This document shows, piece after piece, positions 13,401-26,100 of a DNA stretch of 64,000 nucleotides. Numbering within the stretch: the stretch's first letter is position 1; each line of letters begins with the position of its first letter. The position numbers and the translations under genes are program-made. This DNA comes from Edaphochlamys debaryana (lineage: Eukaryota > Chlorophyta > Chlorophyceae > Chlamydomonadales). Under the pieces are notes generated by a model that searched no databases, was not told where the DNA came from, and was given only the letters and a program-made list of their open reading frames with translations. The stretch covers positions 124,001 through 188,000 of the forward strand of contig JAEHOE010000038.1 of assembly GCA_016858145.1 (NCBI GenBank), given 5' to 3'.

Positions 13401-16400
13401 AATTGCGCCGCCAGGGCCGAAACCGGGGATAGGGTTCCCGAGGCCAACACAACGGATCTGGCCTCGGAAAGGATGGGAGCAAATCGGGAGGCGGCGTTGA
13501 GGACAGTGTAGCGAAGGGAGGGGGTGTCTGAGTTGGGGGTGGGGGTGGAAGTTGAGGGGGAGGGCGTGGGGGAGGAGGAGGGGAGGGAGGAGGAGGAGGA
13601 GGAGGAGGAGGAGGAGGAGGAGGAGGAGGAGGAGGGGGCGACCACGATGCGGCCGTCGGCTGAGGGGTGGGTCAGGGCGCTGAGGAAGGAGACGAGAGCG
13701 TACAGGGCCGAGCGCCGAGCGCCAAATCCGCTGCCGCCGCCGCTGCCGCCGTCAGCAGCCGCCTCGCCTCCATCAGCCCCTGCCGCTGCCGCCGCCGTGG
13801 AGCCTTTGGCGGCGGCGGCGCCGCTGCCCCGCTGGCGGCCGCGAGCCGCCGCGACGCCAGTGGCGGAGGTGGCGGCCGGGTTGGCGCCGCCGCCGCCAGC
13901 TCCGCTGCCGCCGCCGCCGCCGCGGCGGCGCTGGGTGTCGGGCAGGTCCACCAGTGCGGATGCCCCTGCCGCCGTGTCGCCTGCGGCGCGGGATGGGTGG
14001 GGTACGGGGGGGGGTGAAAATCTACGGTCAGGCACGGGCGACTGGGACGGGATACGTGAAATGCAGGGCTAAGCGTCGCCGGTTGCCGGTATTGGGCTCG
14101 CGGGGCTTGCGGGGCGGCCCGGGCGCAGGAGTGGCGCGGACCTCTGTGTGCGGTGCCGGTACCCACCTTCGGGCGGGGCGGCGGGCGAGGCGGCCAGGTC
14201 GTACCCCGCAACCTGCGGACGGCGATGGGGGTGGTGTGGCAACCGCTTGCGTCAGGCGAGGATGCGGAACCCGCCCGATGATCCATACCCACGCCTCGGG
14301 TGCTCCCCTCCCCAAAGCTCAGAACCATCCTGCCATCGCGCCCTCTTGCCTGTCAGTAGCAGAGAAACACGACAAACCCGGAACAGTCCCACAAGCACAT
14401 CGACTCACACCTCCACCGCACTCGAATGTAGCACATGCCCTGACCCCCCTCGACCACGGCACATGCCATACACATGCCAAACCCTGCCGGCTCTCCACCG
14501 CGCCTACGTTTCCCCGGGTAACAACCCTTCTCGGGCCCTGCGCGAAACCCATACGGTACCCCAGACGCCCCTCCCCCAACCCAGCGACTCACGAAACCCT
14601 GTGCGGAACCCACCTTGACCACCAGCTTGGTCTCCGCCACCCACCCCAGCAGGGCAGACAGGTTGACGCCCTCGAGCCCCGCCGCCAGGAGGAAGTCGCC
14701 CACACGCGACACGTACGGCTGCTGCGCCTGCTGTGCGTGCTGCGCTTGCTGTTGCCCGTGCTGTGCGTGCTGCGCCTGCTGCTGTGCGTGCTGTGCTGGG
14801 CTGGTTCCCGCTCCGGAGGGGGCAGTGTCGGTACATGGGGCTGTATGGAGCTCGGTGTCGGGTAGAGGGGGCTGCAGGGCCCTCTCCAGAGCCGCCGTAG
14901 TCCTTTGCAGGAGCTGAACGGAGCGGGCGTTGGCGGGGGAGAGGCGGGACTGGAAACGGGCGAAGTAGGCGGCCAGCTGCCTGGGGACAGAGTGGAGGCC
15001 GGCGGGGGTGGGGGGTGGGAGGTGAGAAAGGGGCGAAGCAAAACGCAACGAGGGGTGGGAGGGCGTATGACGATTGGAGAAGAGCTTCAAAGTAGGCGGC
15101 CAGCTGCCTGGGGACAGTGAGTGGATGGCGGGTACAGTGGGGACGGGGGTCGGGGCGGGGATGGGGGGACGGAGATGGGGAGGCGGGGTGCTGGGGAGGT
15201 AGTCCAAGCCCCGCGAGGGTAAGAGAAGAGGGAAGGTGGGAGGGAGTACGATGTTCAGACGCGTTCTGTCGTACAGACTCGCCTGCTCGCAATGCGGAGC
15301 TGATCCGCCGTCACCTCAGCCGCCGCCGCGCCCGCCACCGCATCCGCCAGATTGTGCGCCTCGTCCACGATCACGACGGATCCGCGCAGCACGAGGCCGA
15401 GCGCCGCACGCGTGGACGAGCACAGCAGGGTGCTGTACGGCAGCGCGATGACATCAGCCTGACTCAGCAGCGAGCGGGCGCCGTAGTACGGACACAGCCC
15501 GTGCTGCTTGCCGGTTCGGGCCAGGTCCTGCCACAAGGGACCGTGGGGAAGGGAAGGGGGCGTCCGTCAGGGACTACCTCCCGCTTTCCCGCTGCCCCAA
15601 AACTCCAAAATGATTCAAGCTCCCAACACTTCTCCTCGCGCACCCGCCTCGTGGAACCCACTTGCCCTGGTCCTTCCTCCTGGATCGTACTTGCTCTGGT
15701 CCACACCCAAAGCGCTTCAGCCCCTCCGCGCTCAGCTCGATGTCCATGTGTTGCCCCAGCACCCTCTGAGCCCTCGGACGTCGCGAACACTCCCATCGTT
15801 TCTCCCCTCCCCAGCCGTCCCCGGACGTCCCACAGCACTTCAACTCCACCCCTCCCGAACCCATGACCCCAACCCTCCTCCCACCTTTCAAGATTCCTAG
15901 GATTCTAGCACTTGCTCATGGATGTCCTAAACCTCTGCAAGCGTTGACCCCTACCCCCACCCCCCATCCCCACCTCGATGTCCATGGGTTGCCCCAGCAC
16001 CTCCTGAGCAAAGCCCTCGGCTCCCTCCAGACTGGGCGCCAGAAAGGGGCAGCCCCCGCCGGAGCTTGCGCCCTGCCGGGACCGCGGCCGGCCCTGCCGC
16101 CGCGGGCCCGGCGGCCCGCCGCCGCCGCCAGCGCCGCAGGCCCCGCCGCCGCCGGCGCCGCAGGCGGCGCCGCAGCCTCCGGCAGAGCTGGCGGCAGCGG
16201 CGGCGGTGGAGGCCCTCGGGGCTTTGGCGCCGCCTGACTTGTTGCGCTCCTGTGGTTGGTGGTGGTGGTGGTGGAGGAGGCAAGGGCGATGCAGTTGTGA
16301 GCTGGAACCACCCTTTTATGAACCTTGCTGTGCGCCTTTCCATTTCCCTGTCCGCTCTGACCCCCACAGGCTTTGCGCCCTCTTCAGCCCCGTGCCCTGC

Positions 16401-18400
16401 CCCCCCATGCAACACCCACGCCCAACGCAATGCCATATCGCCGTGCGGCTGTGCCCCCTCTCTGCCCTGCCCCACCTGCAGCTCCGTGCACCTCTCCGTT
16501 ATGAGCCCCGCCGACCCCAGCTCCGCCACCGGGGCGTGCACGCACAGCCCTTTGCGCGAGGCGAGCGACACGAGGGACAGGCGGGAGGCGAACCCGGTCT
16601 GCGCGGCCGGATAGGGGGTTGCGGGATGGGGCACAGGGTTTGGGGTTGCCAAGGGGCCCTATCCTTCATATGTTGTAGGGGCAGGGAAGGGGATTGCGGA
16701 ATGGGACACGGGGCGCTCAAAGGGAGTGGGACAGGGCTGAAGTATGGCCATCATCGCTCGCACTTGGCTCCGTGGCGGGCCTCGGGTGCCCTCCTGCATG
16801 CGCGCCCCGTCCCCTGCTCCTCCAGTCCCCGCCCCCCAGCCCCGCAACCCACCCCCGCCACCCACCCGCCTCAGCTCCCCCACGAACTGCGACAGCTGGC
16901 TGTGGGTGCGGGAGGCGAAGATGACCTGGGGCCGCCGGGAGGGCGGCGGGGGACAGGGCGGGGCGCGCAGCGCGCGGCGAGCTGCGGAAGGGAAGACGAA
17001 AGGGGGGCTTGAGAGTGGGCCTGATTTGGGGGCCTAACCGCACCTGTCACCTTCCCCACCCCCCACCCCCTCAGCCCCCACCCACCCTCCCTCAGCGGGT
17101 CCGCCGTGTCGCCCTCCGAGTCACTGCTGAGCCCCGTCGCCACCCGCTGCCGCCGCAGCCCCAGGCCCCCGCCGGCGCCAGCGCCAGCGCAGCTTCCGTC
17201 AGCTTCCGCCTGGGCCTCCCGGGCCGTGGGCGCCAGCAGGAACTCGTCCCCCTCGGGGTCTGCGGCGGGCTTGCGCGTGGAAGCGCCGGGGCCCGAGGCT
17301 GGGGCAGGGGGGCCTAGGCCGCTGTGGAAGGGTGAGGTGAGACATGGGGGCTGGGCGTGAGGGTGGGGGTGACAAGTGTCCCGCTGCCCGTGCCGCTGCG
17401 GAAGGGGAGGTCACAGGTGGGCGTGAGGGTGGGGGTGCCGGCTGCATGCCTCCAGGCCCTACTGCCATCCTGCGCCCCCCCACCCCATCGTCGTCGGTCC
17501 GTTTGCCGCGCCGGTGGGGGATGTGGTCTGAGGTGGCGTAACCACCATATGCCCACGTCCACAAATCGAGTAGCCACCCGTCCCACATCCACGCACCCGA
17601 GGGTGGTTGCCTCTACCAGCTTGGGTCCCGTCCGCGCCCGGCCCCGACGCCGCAGCCAGGGGTGCCGCTGCTCCTCCTCGGCGGCGGCGGCGGCGGCAGC
17701 GGCGGCGGAGCGGGCGGCGGCGCGCAGCCAGTCGGGCTCGTCGTCATCGCCGCCGCCGCCGCCGCCACTGCCATTCGCACTGCTCTTTGCGGCTGCGTGG
17801 TGGAATGTGGGTCGGCTGCGTTAGTGGCTGCTGATCAAGTGAAGACATCGTGTAAGGCACGGCGTACGGCCATGGTCTCGGAGTCAGCCTGAAACCTCCG
17901 GGGCTCTTGTCAGGTATCACTGGTGTTGGTCCTAGGGAATAGCTGGGAGGGTGCTGCGTTGTAATGTGTCGAGTTGCTTCCACGCCACCTTCACTCACTG
18001 CCCCTACCGCTCACAAGACTGCAGCCCTTGCCAGCATTCCGCCGTCTGCAGCCAGGCCCCCGCCCTGTGTGCCATCGAGCCCTCCCCTCCTTGCCTCACC
18101 GTCCTTCTCGCGCTGCCGGTGGTCCTCCAGCCAGTGAAGAGCACCACAGATGAGAGAGATTGTCTTGCCGGTGCCTAAAGTCATTGGAAGGAGGGGCCGA
18201 ACATGAGGATGGTTCCGGAGGATGGACGCGGGTAGACACGCATCCTCACCGGTCGGCGACTCAAAGAGCCCGACCTTGCCCTCATCCAGCACGCGATAAA
18301 GCTGTTGCATGAACTGCTGCTGTATCGGGTAAGGCGTGTATGGGTGCTCCGGAAAGTCGGTGCGCATTGCGGAGCCATTCTGCGCCTGCGCGGCTGACAT
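10478..18400 (-). CDS. DDX11: DDX11/CHL1-family Fe-S DNA helicase
   Basis: Superfamily 2 XPD-like 5'-3' DNA helicase; DDX11/CHL1 acts in sister-chromatid cohesion and replication-fork processing in the nucleus. Exon 1 (18400 to about 18255) gives [10 protein letters not shown] and [20 protein letters not shown]. The Walker A motif SPTGTGKT is split by a phase-1 intron; the next exon starts at 18174. Later exons give DDEPDWLR (about 17720), [11 protein letters not shown] (about 16890), and the four Fe-S cysteine positions: GLC and RCTEL (16610-16490), GGCPFL (about 16050), GLCPYYG (about 15500). [10 protein letters not shown] is at about 15390-15340. [18 protein letters not shown] and [13 protein letters not shown] lie at 13470-13310, [17 protein letters not shown] near 12880, [20 protein letters not shown] near 12030, [20 protein letters not shown] near 11800, and [12 protein letters not shown] near 10960. 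The stop is at 10478-10480. Ala/Gly/Ser-rich inserts enlarge it relative to animal DDX11. Order and motifs fit DDX11 better than FANCJ or XPD. Confidence 0.5.
13587..13636. repeat. (GGA)n trinucleotide repeat encoding poly-Ser in DDX11
   Basis: About 16 GGA/GAG units on the + strand. In the minus-strand helicase frame they encode an uninterrupted serine run just before [15 protein letters not shown], in a linker upstream of the helicase C-terminal lobe. The tract is likely to vary in length between strains. Confidence 0.5.
14963..15117. repeat. Duplicated exon edge in DDX11 (acceptor side)
   Basis: A 28-base block at 14963-14990 is repeated exactly at 15090-15117. On the minus strand it covers a CCCCAG acceptor followed by QLAAYF. 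Both copies keep the AG acceptor. The downstream copy (14990) leads into the long exon [13 protein letters not shown]; the upstream copy reads [13 protein letters not shown] and soon loses similarity, so it is probably a decoy or alternative exon. Confidence 0.5.
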
Positions 18401-20136
18401 CCTTGCGCAGTTGCTTAATTGATACTCCTTTTCTAGTTTGGCGACATCGCGCTGGCCTTCAGAGCATCTGCATGCCAGAGCTGTTTCCCGCAATTTTGCG
18501 CGACGGCGACAGCTGCCCGCAGAAGGAGTGCGATCGGACGCTTGTGAAAGCGAGTTGTGCAGAGTGGTGTTTTCGGTATAGGCCCCACGATGGACTGTCG
18601 CCCCCGGGCAGCGTGCCTTCGCCCCCCCCCAGCCCCCCCACCGGGGCCCTTCGCACCCCCGCCACACCCTCCGGTTCTCCACCGCCGCCCGGCCCAAACT
18701 TGTCGCAGTCCCGCCCAGGGCCTCGAATGCCCCGTATGGCAAACTTCAACCCGTACTCGTGACCGCAACCTACCCGTACCCGTACCCTTGCCCGTACCCT
18801 GACCCGCAACCGGCCTAGACTTGGGCAGCTGCCCGTGGCACTCCTGACAACTTGGAAGCCTCTGACGTTCCCCTCCGCGACTTGATGCAGCTCTTTAGCG
18901 GGAAGCGGGGCCTTGGCGGACTCGCAATCGCGGTCGCGGGTGGCGAACCGTAAAGATCCAAAACCGCCCTTGCTCGTAGTCTTTTTCTGGCTTCTGGCTG
19001 TTCAGCGAAAGGTATTGCACCTCATGAAACGCGCGCGGCCCCTTATGTGGCTCTCCGGTGCAGAAATCCCACACGTGTGGAATTGGCGCGCCCTCTTGTC
19101 CGTTGGCACGTTGGCGCACGCTCGTGTTGTCCACGCAGCGGAGCCCTGGAGATTGGTTATGAAACCAACAGTCGTATGCGAACAGTTAGCGGTAGCGACC
19201 GGAGTCGAGCCTCTAATGAGTTGCTGTCCCAAAACTGCCCGTGCTTGTAGTCACCCTGTGTAGGCAAGCAAGGCCAACGTGACCCCAAGGCGAGTTGACC
19301 TACAGTATGTAATAATGCGCGTGAGAGTGCTCGTGTGGGGCGGGGCGGGGCAGGGCGGGGCATGGCAGGGCGTGGGGGGAGGAGGGGCGGGGGGGGGGCA
19401 CGGCGGGAGCGCCGCGGGGTGGGGGGGAGGCGACGCACAACCGCTCTGGAGAGTGGAGCTACCGTCGACCTGCCCGTGGCGCGGGACTTGCGCGGATGTC
19501 GAACCAGGGCGGGAAGCGTTCCACGATGGACCCGAGAGCATCTCATAAGGGCGCTCTATATTATTAAGCGCTATGGGGCTGGGTTTGCGGCGGTGATCGG
19601 TGAGGGTTGACTGAAGGTGTCGCGGACATAATCCTCGCAACAGCTGGCCGAGAATCAAGATGTAACATAAAATGGACAGCTGTAATGCAATTTGGCAAGC
19701 ATCTATAACATAAGGGTAGCTACCGCTTTTAAGGCCGCTGCAGGGGTGAGGAGGCCGCTGGTGCAGGCACCCGCCCCCACCCTCATCGCGCATTCTGGTT
19801 GGCCCCTGCGAGCACAGGACTTGCCCCACCCTAATCGTGCGTTCGCCACCCGACCATCCCTCCACCCTCTTCCCTCCTCACAGCTTCTCTCCTCAACAGC
19901 ACCCCTGCACTACAAGCACCCCGTATGCACCGCATGCTCCCTGCAGGCACCCCATCCTGCCAAGCCACGACCTTCGCTTCCAGTCGTTGAATTTTTGGGC
20001 CGAGCCGCCGCCGTTAGGCTCTTCGGGCGGCGAAGCCCCCCGGGATTTCCCCGTGTCGGTGTCCGTCCGTCCGTCCGTCCGTCCGCAGCTACGCCCTCTG
20101 CCCTAGGCAGCACGTCTGCTCTTGGAACCCTCTGAC
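18401..20136. other. Intergenic region between DDX11 5' end and SGNH hydrolase 3' end
   Basis: The region right of 18400 should carry the DDX11 promoter; the region left of 20137 is the hydrolase 3' flank. A minus-strand frame at 18895-19134 has non-repetitive composition (KDYEQGRFWIF), and a related phrase DYKHGQFWDS occurs on the same strand near 19250-19220. This suggests two diverged copies of an unknown element or coding fragment. A (TCCG)n tetranucleotide run lies at about 20060-20085. Nothing else could be supported. Confidence 0.5.
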
Positions 20137-23100
20137 CTAGGCAGCGAAGCCCACGCCCAGCAGCTTGAACGCGTGCCCCCCCGAGCTGGTCTCCTGCAAC
20201 AACATCATCTCCATCTCGCATGCTGGGGTCGGGCTGGCCAGGTCGAATCGGTGGAGCTCGGCGGTGCTCCAGGGGTAGCCGTGGTAGGAGTCAATGACCT
20301 GAGGCTGGCAGGCGCAGCCGGAGAGGCAGGTGACCTGGAGGCGCGGGACGGGCGGCGTGGATGGAGAGTGAGGATGCAAGTGGAGCCGGGAGCGAGGCAG
20401 GGCCACGGGTGCAGGCGCGCAGGTGTGTACGGCAGCTGCGTACGGCAGGTGCATGGATGCCACAACCCGCACGCTCTCAGCGGATTGTGGCGTCGGGGCC
20501 AGAGCCGTACCAGCTTTCCGCCCCTTTTCAGTCCAGACCGCACCGGCACCCACCTGTGCCTTGCCGCGCTTGGTGAAGGAGGCGAGGTACGTCACAACGG
20601 CGCTGACGTGCCTGGGCAGCTCGCCGCCGTGCGTGAGGCTGTGAGGGCAGCAGGCAAGGTTGTAATGGTGGCATAGTAGTAGTAGTAGTAGGAGGAGGAG
20701 AACATGGGCATCGGCAAGGAATGGCAAGCGGGCCAGGCATGCGAAGCCCCGCACGCATTCCACGCATCCGATGCCACCACTGGGCCCTGGTCCGCCCTTG
20801 CTCCTGGAGGGCGCTCGCTCTCACCCGCGCCCCTCGTTCGGCTCAATCTTACGCGCCCGCCCCCGTCCTCGCCCGCGAGCTCAAGTCAGCAGCTTCGTGT
20901 TGGCGAACCAGCCACCGCAGGCCCCGCCCACCCTCACGCTGACACCCACGGTCGCCCATGCGTCAAGTTTCGATACCGATACGCCCCGCCCTCGTCACGT
21001 GATCCAGCCCAACCACACCTACCGTGATGGCTCGAAGCCCCAGCCTCTCCCACACCGTACAATTGCTCACCAGCCAGCAAGCTATCTACCGCCCAACCTC
21101 AAGCTCGCTCTGACCCACGCGCCTCAATCAGTCCAGCCCCCCCTCTGCCCCCGCCCTCTCCCACACCGTACATCTGCTCACCTCGGCAGTGTCACGTTGG
21201 CGCGGAACCGCAGCGTACTGCCGGGCGTGTGGGCCACTATGCCTGTAGGGGCATCGGGCGGGGGGCCAGGGCGTCGCGCGACGCGGCGAGACTGGGAGCG
21301 AGGACGCCAGTAACCGAATCCGGGATCCAGGATCCGGGATCCAGGCATGAGCCCGCAGCCTCGGCGCTGCACGCACCTGGCTTGCGCCTGTGGGTCTGGT
21401 CCAGGTCGTGCCGTACAAACCGCCAACCGCTGCTGCCCGGCAGTACCTCCAGGTACTCGGGGGGCACCTGGCAGGATAACGGTTGGGTAGCCATGTATGA
21501 CTAACCTACTAGCCGCGACGTCCCGGTGCCTTGGTACCGCGCCGGCCCCCTGTTTCCGTGTCGTCCCATGCCGCCACCCTGTGCCCTGTCCCACCCTGCT
21601 TCCTGCGCAGCGCCCGCCCCCCCTCCAGCTCCCAGCCTACCCGTGCCACGTCCATTAGGTGCTCGAACCGCGGCCCCGACACCGATCCCTGGGGGTACGA
21701 CGGGAGGGGGTGGGGGTGGCGAGGAGAGGACATACATGGATGGCGGTGACGGCTAGGGCCCGGGGTGGGGTGTGCGGGTCTGGGGGGTTGCAGTTGGCGG
21801 CGAAGGGCCCTTCCCCAGAAGGCCCGTGAAGGCGACCGCCCAGCCTCGACCCCACCGCCACTCCCCCTCCCCTTCGCCCCCTTTGCCCCCGTCCCGCACC
21901 AACATGGAGCACTTCTGTCTGTCCACCACCACCCTACCCACACCGTGCCCTCCCCCTTCCCCTCTTCCTCCCCCCTCCCTTCCCCCTCTCCCCCCCTTCC
22001 TCCCCCTCCCCTCTTCCTTCCCCCTTCCCCTCCCCCTCCCCCCCCCTCACCAGCATGTAGCACTTCTGTCGGAACAGAATGCCGCCCACACGGGCCATGG
22101 GGCGCGGGGGGGTGCTGGGCGGCCTGAAAGGGGGGGATAGAGGAGATGTCGGAGGGGAGGCGTGCGTGTGTGGGCAGATGGTGTGGGTGCACGAGGGCGC
22201 GGGCACACAGACGGGAGTTGGTTACGACGCACGGGGGCGGGGCGGCTAAGTGCGGGACGTAGAGCCATAAGGTAGCCACAAGGCTGCCGTACGTACCTGC
22301 CGTCCGGGTGCGCCCGCACGTGGGCACGTGCCCGCTGCAGCACGCTCCTGAGCAGGTCCGCCAGGAGCCACATGCCCAACTGCCGCAGGTGAATAATGTC
22401 GTTGTACAGCTGTACGTACGGAAAGGGGACGGCGGGGGATGAGCAGCCGAAGCGTCCCATGTGGCATGAGCTAATCGGGCTAACTGGGCTCCCACCACCC
22501 ACCACCTCCCACCCCAAACGCACCGCACCACCCACCAGCGCCAGTCGCTCGCAGGCGCCCACCCCCCCGCTGGGCAGCAGTCCGTCCCGCATGAGCCCGT
22601 GCAGTGCGTGGTTGAGCGACACAGCGTCGGCGCCGTAGTAGGAGGCTGGGGGGGGGGGGGGGCGGGAGGAGGCGAAGGCAGGGGGCAGGGAGGGGGCAGG
22701 GAGGGGAGCAGAGGTATGGGCAGTGGGCACCACCCATGTCAGCGCGGTGAAAGGAGGGTTGCGCACGAAGGGGCACGGGGGGATAGGGGCAGGGGGTGGG
22801 TGCACGGCGTGTGCTAGTGGTAGTAGGTGGCTGGAATTGGGGGCAGGGAGGGGCACGGAGGTGAGCAGGCAAGGGGTTGGGGCTCGGGTGCGGTAGGGGG
22901 GGTGCGCAGCGTCGGCGGCGTAGTAGGAGGCTGGAGCCACCGAGTTCCAGCCTCGGCCACCGCGCCACCCACCCAGCGCGAAGCTCTCCGCCTCCTCAGC
23001 GTGCGCCTCGTCCCGGTTTCCCGGCCAGAAGTTGCCGTACAGATTGTGCTGGAAGTCGTTGGCACATTCGGTGGCGCAGGTGCGGTGTACGATGCAGTGG

Positions 23101-26100
23101 ACCCTCCGTGTGGGGAGTGAGTAGGGGGTCCGGAGCGGCAGTAAGGGCGGGGCTGGGAAAACCACACGGCTTTACATGGAAGGTCACATGCAATGGGGCC
23201 TGGTTCCACGGGGGGAGATTAGGGCGGGGCTGGAAAAACGCGTGCCAAGTCAACTAAACTAGGCAGTCATATGCAGCGCACCAGTACTTGTCCTCCTGAT
23301 CAACAATGATGTTGTTCGTGTTTATGACCAGAATGGCTGCGGAGTGGGCCGAGGGACAGGGACGGGTGTCGAAGGCACGCGTCGCAAAAGTAACGTGGTT
23401 GACAGCGTACGGCGGGGACTCCGGAGGAGGTCATTTGGACATCTGGACATGTGTGTCCCTCGACCACATCCCGCACCGCCCCTGACTGGGCGCCTCACCG
23501 GGCCGCGGGGCGCCTGGGGGCTGGGTCATGTTGGTCCGGTGGAGGACCATGAGGAAGAGCTGCCAGGGGCGAGTGGGGGGAAGAGGGGTGTGGGCATGTT
23601 GGGGAGGTATTCGTTAAGGGGCGCGTGTAGGAGGGGGGCTGTGGGACCGGTGGGGGACGATGCAGAAGAGCTGGCAGGTGAAGTGGGCGAGAGAGGGGAA
23701 GGGTCCGTGCGGGGGGCAAACAGGCAGGGGCGCGTCCCCGGCCCGCGATTGCGCCCCACACAAGCTCCCATACCCGCCACAAGCTCCCCCACCCGCTCCT
23801 GTACTCCGGCCTCGATTCCCTCCAGGTCCGTCCCCAGGCCCCCTCCCCGTCCTTGAGGGGCCACCACCCTGACCGGTTGGCTCAGTCCCTCCTCACCCGC
23901 TCCAGCACCGCTGCCTCGGCGATTCCCCCCAGGTTCTCCACCAGGACCAGGTCCACGGGGTTGGGCATACTGCGGGCGGCAGTTAGAAAGCGGGATTAGG
24001 AACGTTTGCATGAAACAGGAATTCAACGAGGCGGGCCCACGGGGGTTGGGCATCCTGCAGGGGCGCAAGCCAGTGAGTACGGGTCGATTGTTCGAGCAGA
24101 AGGACCAGTAAACAGTTCGTGCTTTTCGACACTTCCATGCCGAGGCCATCCTGTTCGTCCAGGCCGAGGCGAGTAGACGCCTGACGAGCGCACCACCTCG
24201 TGTAGTGCGGGGTTCCAACGGATTAATGGCCGGGTGCGAGCCCGCGTGCCGTGGTGCGGGCTGGTGGTGGAGGGGGTTGAGGGCTGCACGGAGCCACACT
24301 CGAACATTGGGCCCCCTGGGGGGGACCACGGGGCTCAGCCCTTTTCCTGCCTTCGGGCAGCCACCCTTGTCTGGCCACGGTCCATGCAGTAGCCCGCTGC
24401 ACTGCTTCACCCAGCCCCCAACCACCAACCACCAACTACCAACTGCTCCGCACGCGCCCCACCGGTCCATGAAGCAGCCCGCCTCGGTGAAGCAGTGCAG
24501 CGGACAGCCGCCCCGGCCTGGGGAGAGGGGGGAAGGGGGAAACGGGGGTTGAGCCACCGGCAGCCAGAAGAGGCCCTCGAGGCCGGCAGGCCTCCCTGCC
24601 GCCTCCTTTCGACATGCCCGCCACCCTCATCCCACGAGGCGGCTGGCTATAGTCCGACAGCCTAGCTCATGGCCCAGCCCCAGCCTGCCCAGTCTAGCCC
24701 GCGCCCCACGGCCACACCTTTGGACGGCCACTCCCACGAAACGGACCGCCACCAAAAGAGCCCAGGGCAGCGCCAACAGCCTCTCAGCCCAGCGACCGAC
24801 AATGCAAGCCGTCAAGGCCCTTCTTCCCCCACGCCCCGTCTGCGCTGTGGCCGACCCTGCCCCGCCCCGTGGCGCCCCACCGTACTTGACCCTCACAACC
24901 CTGCGCCCTGAGCTCTGAGGGCACCACCGCAGCTCTGAGGGCACCGCCCCAGACCGCAGCAGACCTACCGTAGTTAACGAACGCATGGTCGGGGTGGGGC
25001 CACCTGAGGAGCGCGAGCGAGCGGGAAGGGACTAAGCGAGGCGAATGAGGACACGTGGCCACGGCGTGTGGGTCGGGGTTTGGTTTACGCCGCCGCTGCG
25101 TCACTCAATGCCCACATCATGCCCCACTCCGTCCGCGGCGGCACGAACACACCCGCGGCCCCCGCACCCCCCTGCTTCCCAAACCCGACTCACGTCTCGT
25201 TAATCCAGCGCATCCAGATCGTGCCCCAACCCGTCCACGGGTACGTCTCATTGCGGGGGTAGGGCGTGTTCTCCAGAAGCGTCGGCTCAGTGAAGCGGTC
25301 GCAGCGCTGCGGGTCGTCACCGTTCAGCTCCTGTACGGCAGGCGTACGGAAGGTGTACGCCAAGTGTACGGCAGGGATTCGGCGCGGCCGCACAGCAGGA
25401 GTGCTCTCAGGAACGCTGAGGCTTGGCCAGGATCAGATAGGCAGGCTAGGATCTCCCCTGGGCCCCCGGGCTGCTTGGTGCCGCATTCCTGACGCCCCGC
25501 CGCAAAGCAGGGCTCCCACGCCCTACGCAGCCCGACCCTCCCCATTGCTGTACGTTTGACCGCCGGTTGAAGACCGCCTGGACGCTGGAGTGCCACCCTG
25601 CCGCTCAATGCCAGCCTCCCGCATAGCGTAGCAACTAGCGAGGCCGCCCCCGGGTCGAAGCCCGACCCCGACCCACATCAGCGGCGCCGTGTTCCAAGCC
25701 CACCCCCACGCACACCTGCAGCCGTATGCCTGCCTCCGAGTAGCATCCGCCCTGGAAGGACGTTACACTGCTGCCCCAGGCCAGGACCTGGGGGGTGGGA
25801 CGTGGGAGGGAAGCAGTCGGGCAAGAGTGGGGTGGCGGGTGGGAGTGGGGGGGACCCAAGCTGCAATGCCTGGTCTTCCCAGCCGCCTTGCCTGGCTTGT
25901 CAGCAACCTCGCTCAAGATATCACGTCTCTGGCAACGTAGCCACCCTCCCTAGAAAGGCCTAGAGGGTAGAGAGACACCAGGGGAGCTGGGCCGGAGTGC
26001 CCGAGGTCCTCCTCCCGGCCCTGGACGCGCATGGCTGGCCACATGTCGACAACGTGCTCAAGGTCGCACCGTGATGGGTTGCCCCGCCTCGAGCTTCGCG

